DNA of 64,000 nucleotides from Falsiphaeobacter marinintestinus (lineage in GTDB: Bacteria > Pseudomonadota > Alphaproteobacteria > Rhodobacterales > Rhodobacteraceae): positions 1 to 64,000 of the forward strand of contig NZ_VOGO01000015.1 in the NCBI RefSeq assembly GCF_007923355.1, written 5' to 3'. Position 1 is the stretch's first letter. Every line of letters starts with the position of its first letter. Both the position numbers and the translations under genes were made by a program. This document shows positions 63,830 to 64,000 of this stretch, piece by piece. Below the pieces are notes generated by a model. That model was not told where the DNA came from and searched no databases. It worked only from the letters and a program-made list of their open reading frames with translations.

Positions 63830-64000
63830 GTCTCATCGGTCTCCAGCGTGGAAATGTCGCCCTCGGGCAGACCCAGTTCGCGGGCCTTCAAAAGACGTCG
63901 CATGATTTTGCCCGACCGTGTCTTGGGCAGGGTATTGCGGAATATCACCTCGCGCGGGGCAACGGCGGGTCCCAATGTCTTTCGTGCATGACCGCGGATG
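63826..64000 (-). CDS. acs: Acetyl-CoA synthetase-like protein, C-terminal part (cut by window end)
   Basis: The last 58 codons read [17 protein letters not shown] and [20 protein letters not shown], the C-terminal hallmark of acetyl-CoA synthetases and related acyl-CoA ligases, with the catalytic and acetylatable lysine in SGKIMRR. The 5' part is outside the window. The stop overlaps the E1 start by four bases. A propionyl-CoA or related ligase is also possible. Confidence 0.85.
   Translation of the reverse strand, partial: IRGHARKTLGPAVAPREVIFRNTLPKTRSGKIMRRLLKARELGLPEGDISTLETDET

Overview
The window looks like chromosome of a marine alphaproteobacterium of the Rhodobacterales (Roseobacter group). 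The evidence is a 5S rRNA end followed by an initiator tRNA, a perfect CtrA-type box, about 60% G+C by eye, two RTX proteins, a Roseobacter-like IS3 transposase fragment, and gene families common in that group. Species cannot be told from the sequence.

Layout. 1-1252: distal end of an rRNA operon, with a methyltransferase-like gene sitting between 5S rRNA and tRNA-fMet, then a terminator. 1253-10673: surface and secreted proteins, namely a giant glycine-repeat autotransporter and a CSLREA/beta-helix/RTX protein. 10811-16875: a possible lipid-tailoring neighbourhood. On the minus strand are a sulfotransferase, a small protein and a class IV aminotransferase; divergent on the plus strand are a DUF374 acyltransferase, a fatty-acyl-AMP ligase, an acyl carrier protein and a cyclopropane-synthase-like methyltransferase. 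17061-17954: an EamA transporter. 18555-22775: a tight plus-strand operon of a serine hydrolase-like protein, a caspase-like protease and a large unknown protein, ending at an inverted repeat and an IS3 orfA remnant.

22997-51269 (minus strand): an apparently complete extracellular contractile injection system (eCIS; Afp/PVC-like, headless phage-tail type) of 21 genes, most joined by 4-base ATGA overlaps. From the promoter end the order is: sheath, tube, T4-type baseplate protein, proline-rich protein, Pvc16-like terminator (DUF4255), AAA ATPase, a small protein, three DUF4157 proteins, the tube-initiation/LysM/hub/spike/PAAR/gp25 baseplate core, two J-type baseplate proteins, a gpI-like protein, a DUF6519 beta-helix protein (candidate fibre) and a small LysM-like protein. 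No integrase, capsid, lysis or terminase gene is present, which argues against a prophage. The convergent caspase operon abuts the end of the cluster.

51867-64000: a FAD amine oxidase-like gene; iorAB-type molybdenum hydroxylase genes behind a GntR-like palindrome; small hypothetical genes; a sulfatase fused to RTX repeats with a CtrA box just upstream; and an acs - E1(alpha-beta fusion) - E2 - ACP operon, the acs gene being cut by the window end.

The most unusual elements are the eCIS (oversized sheath with an inserted repeat pair, three DUF4157 proteins two of which carry a second zinc-protease motif, a hydrophobic segment in a baseplate protein, no recognisable tape measure), the hydrolase-caspase-unknown operon, and the two lipid/acyl operons.
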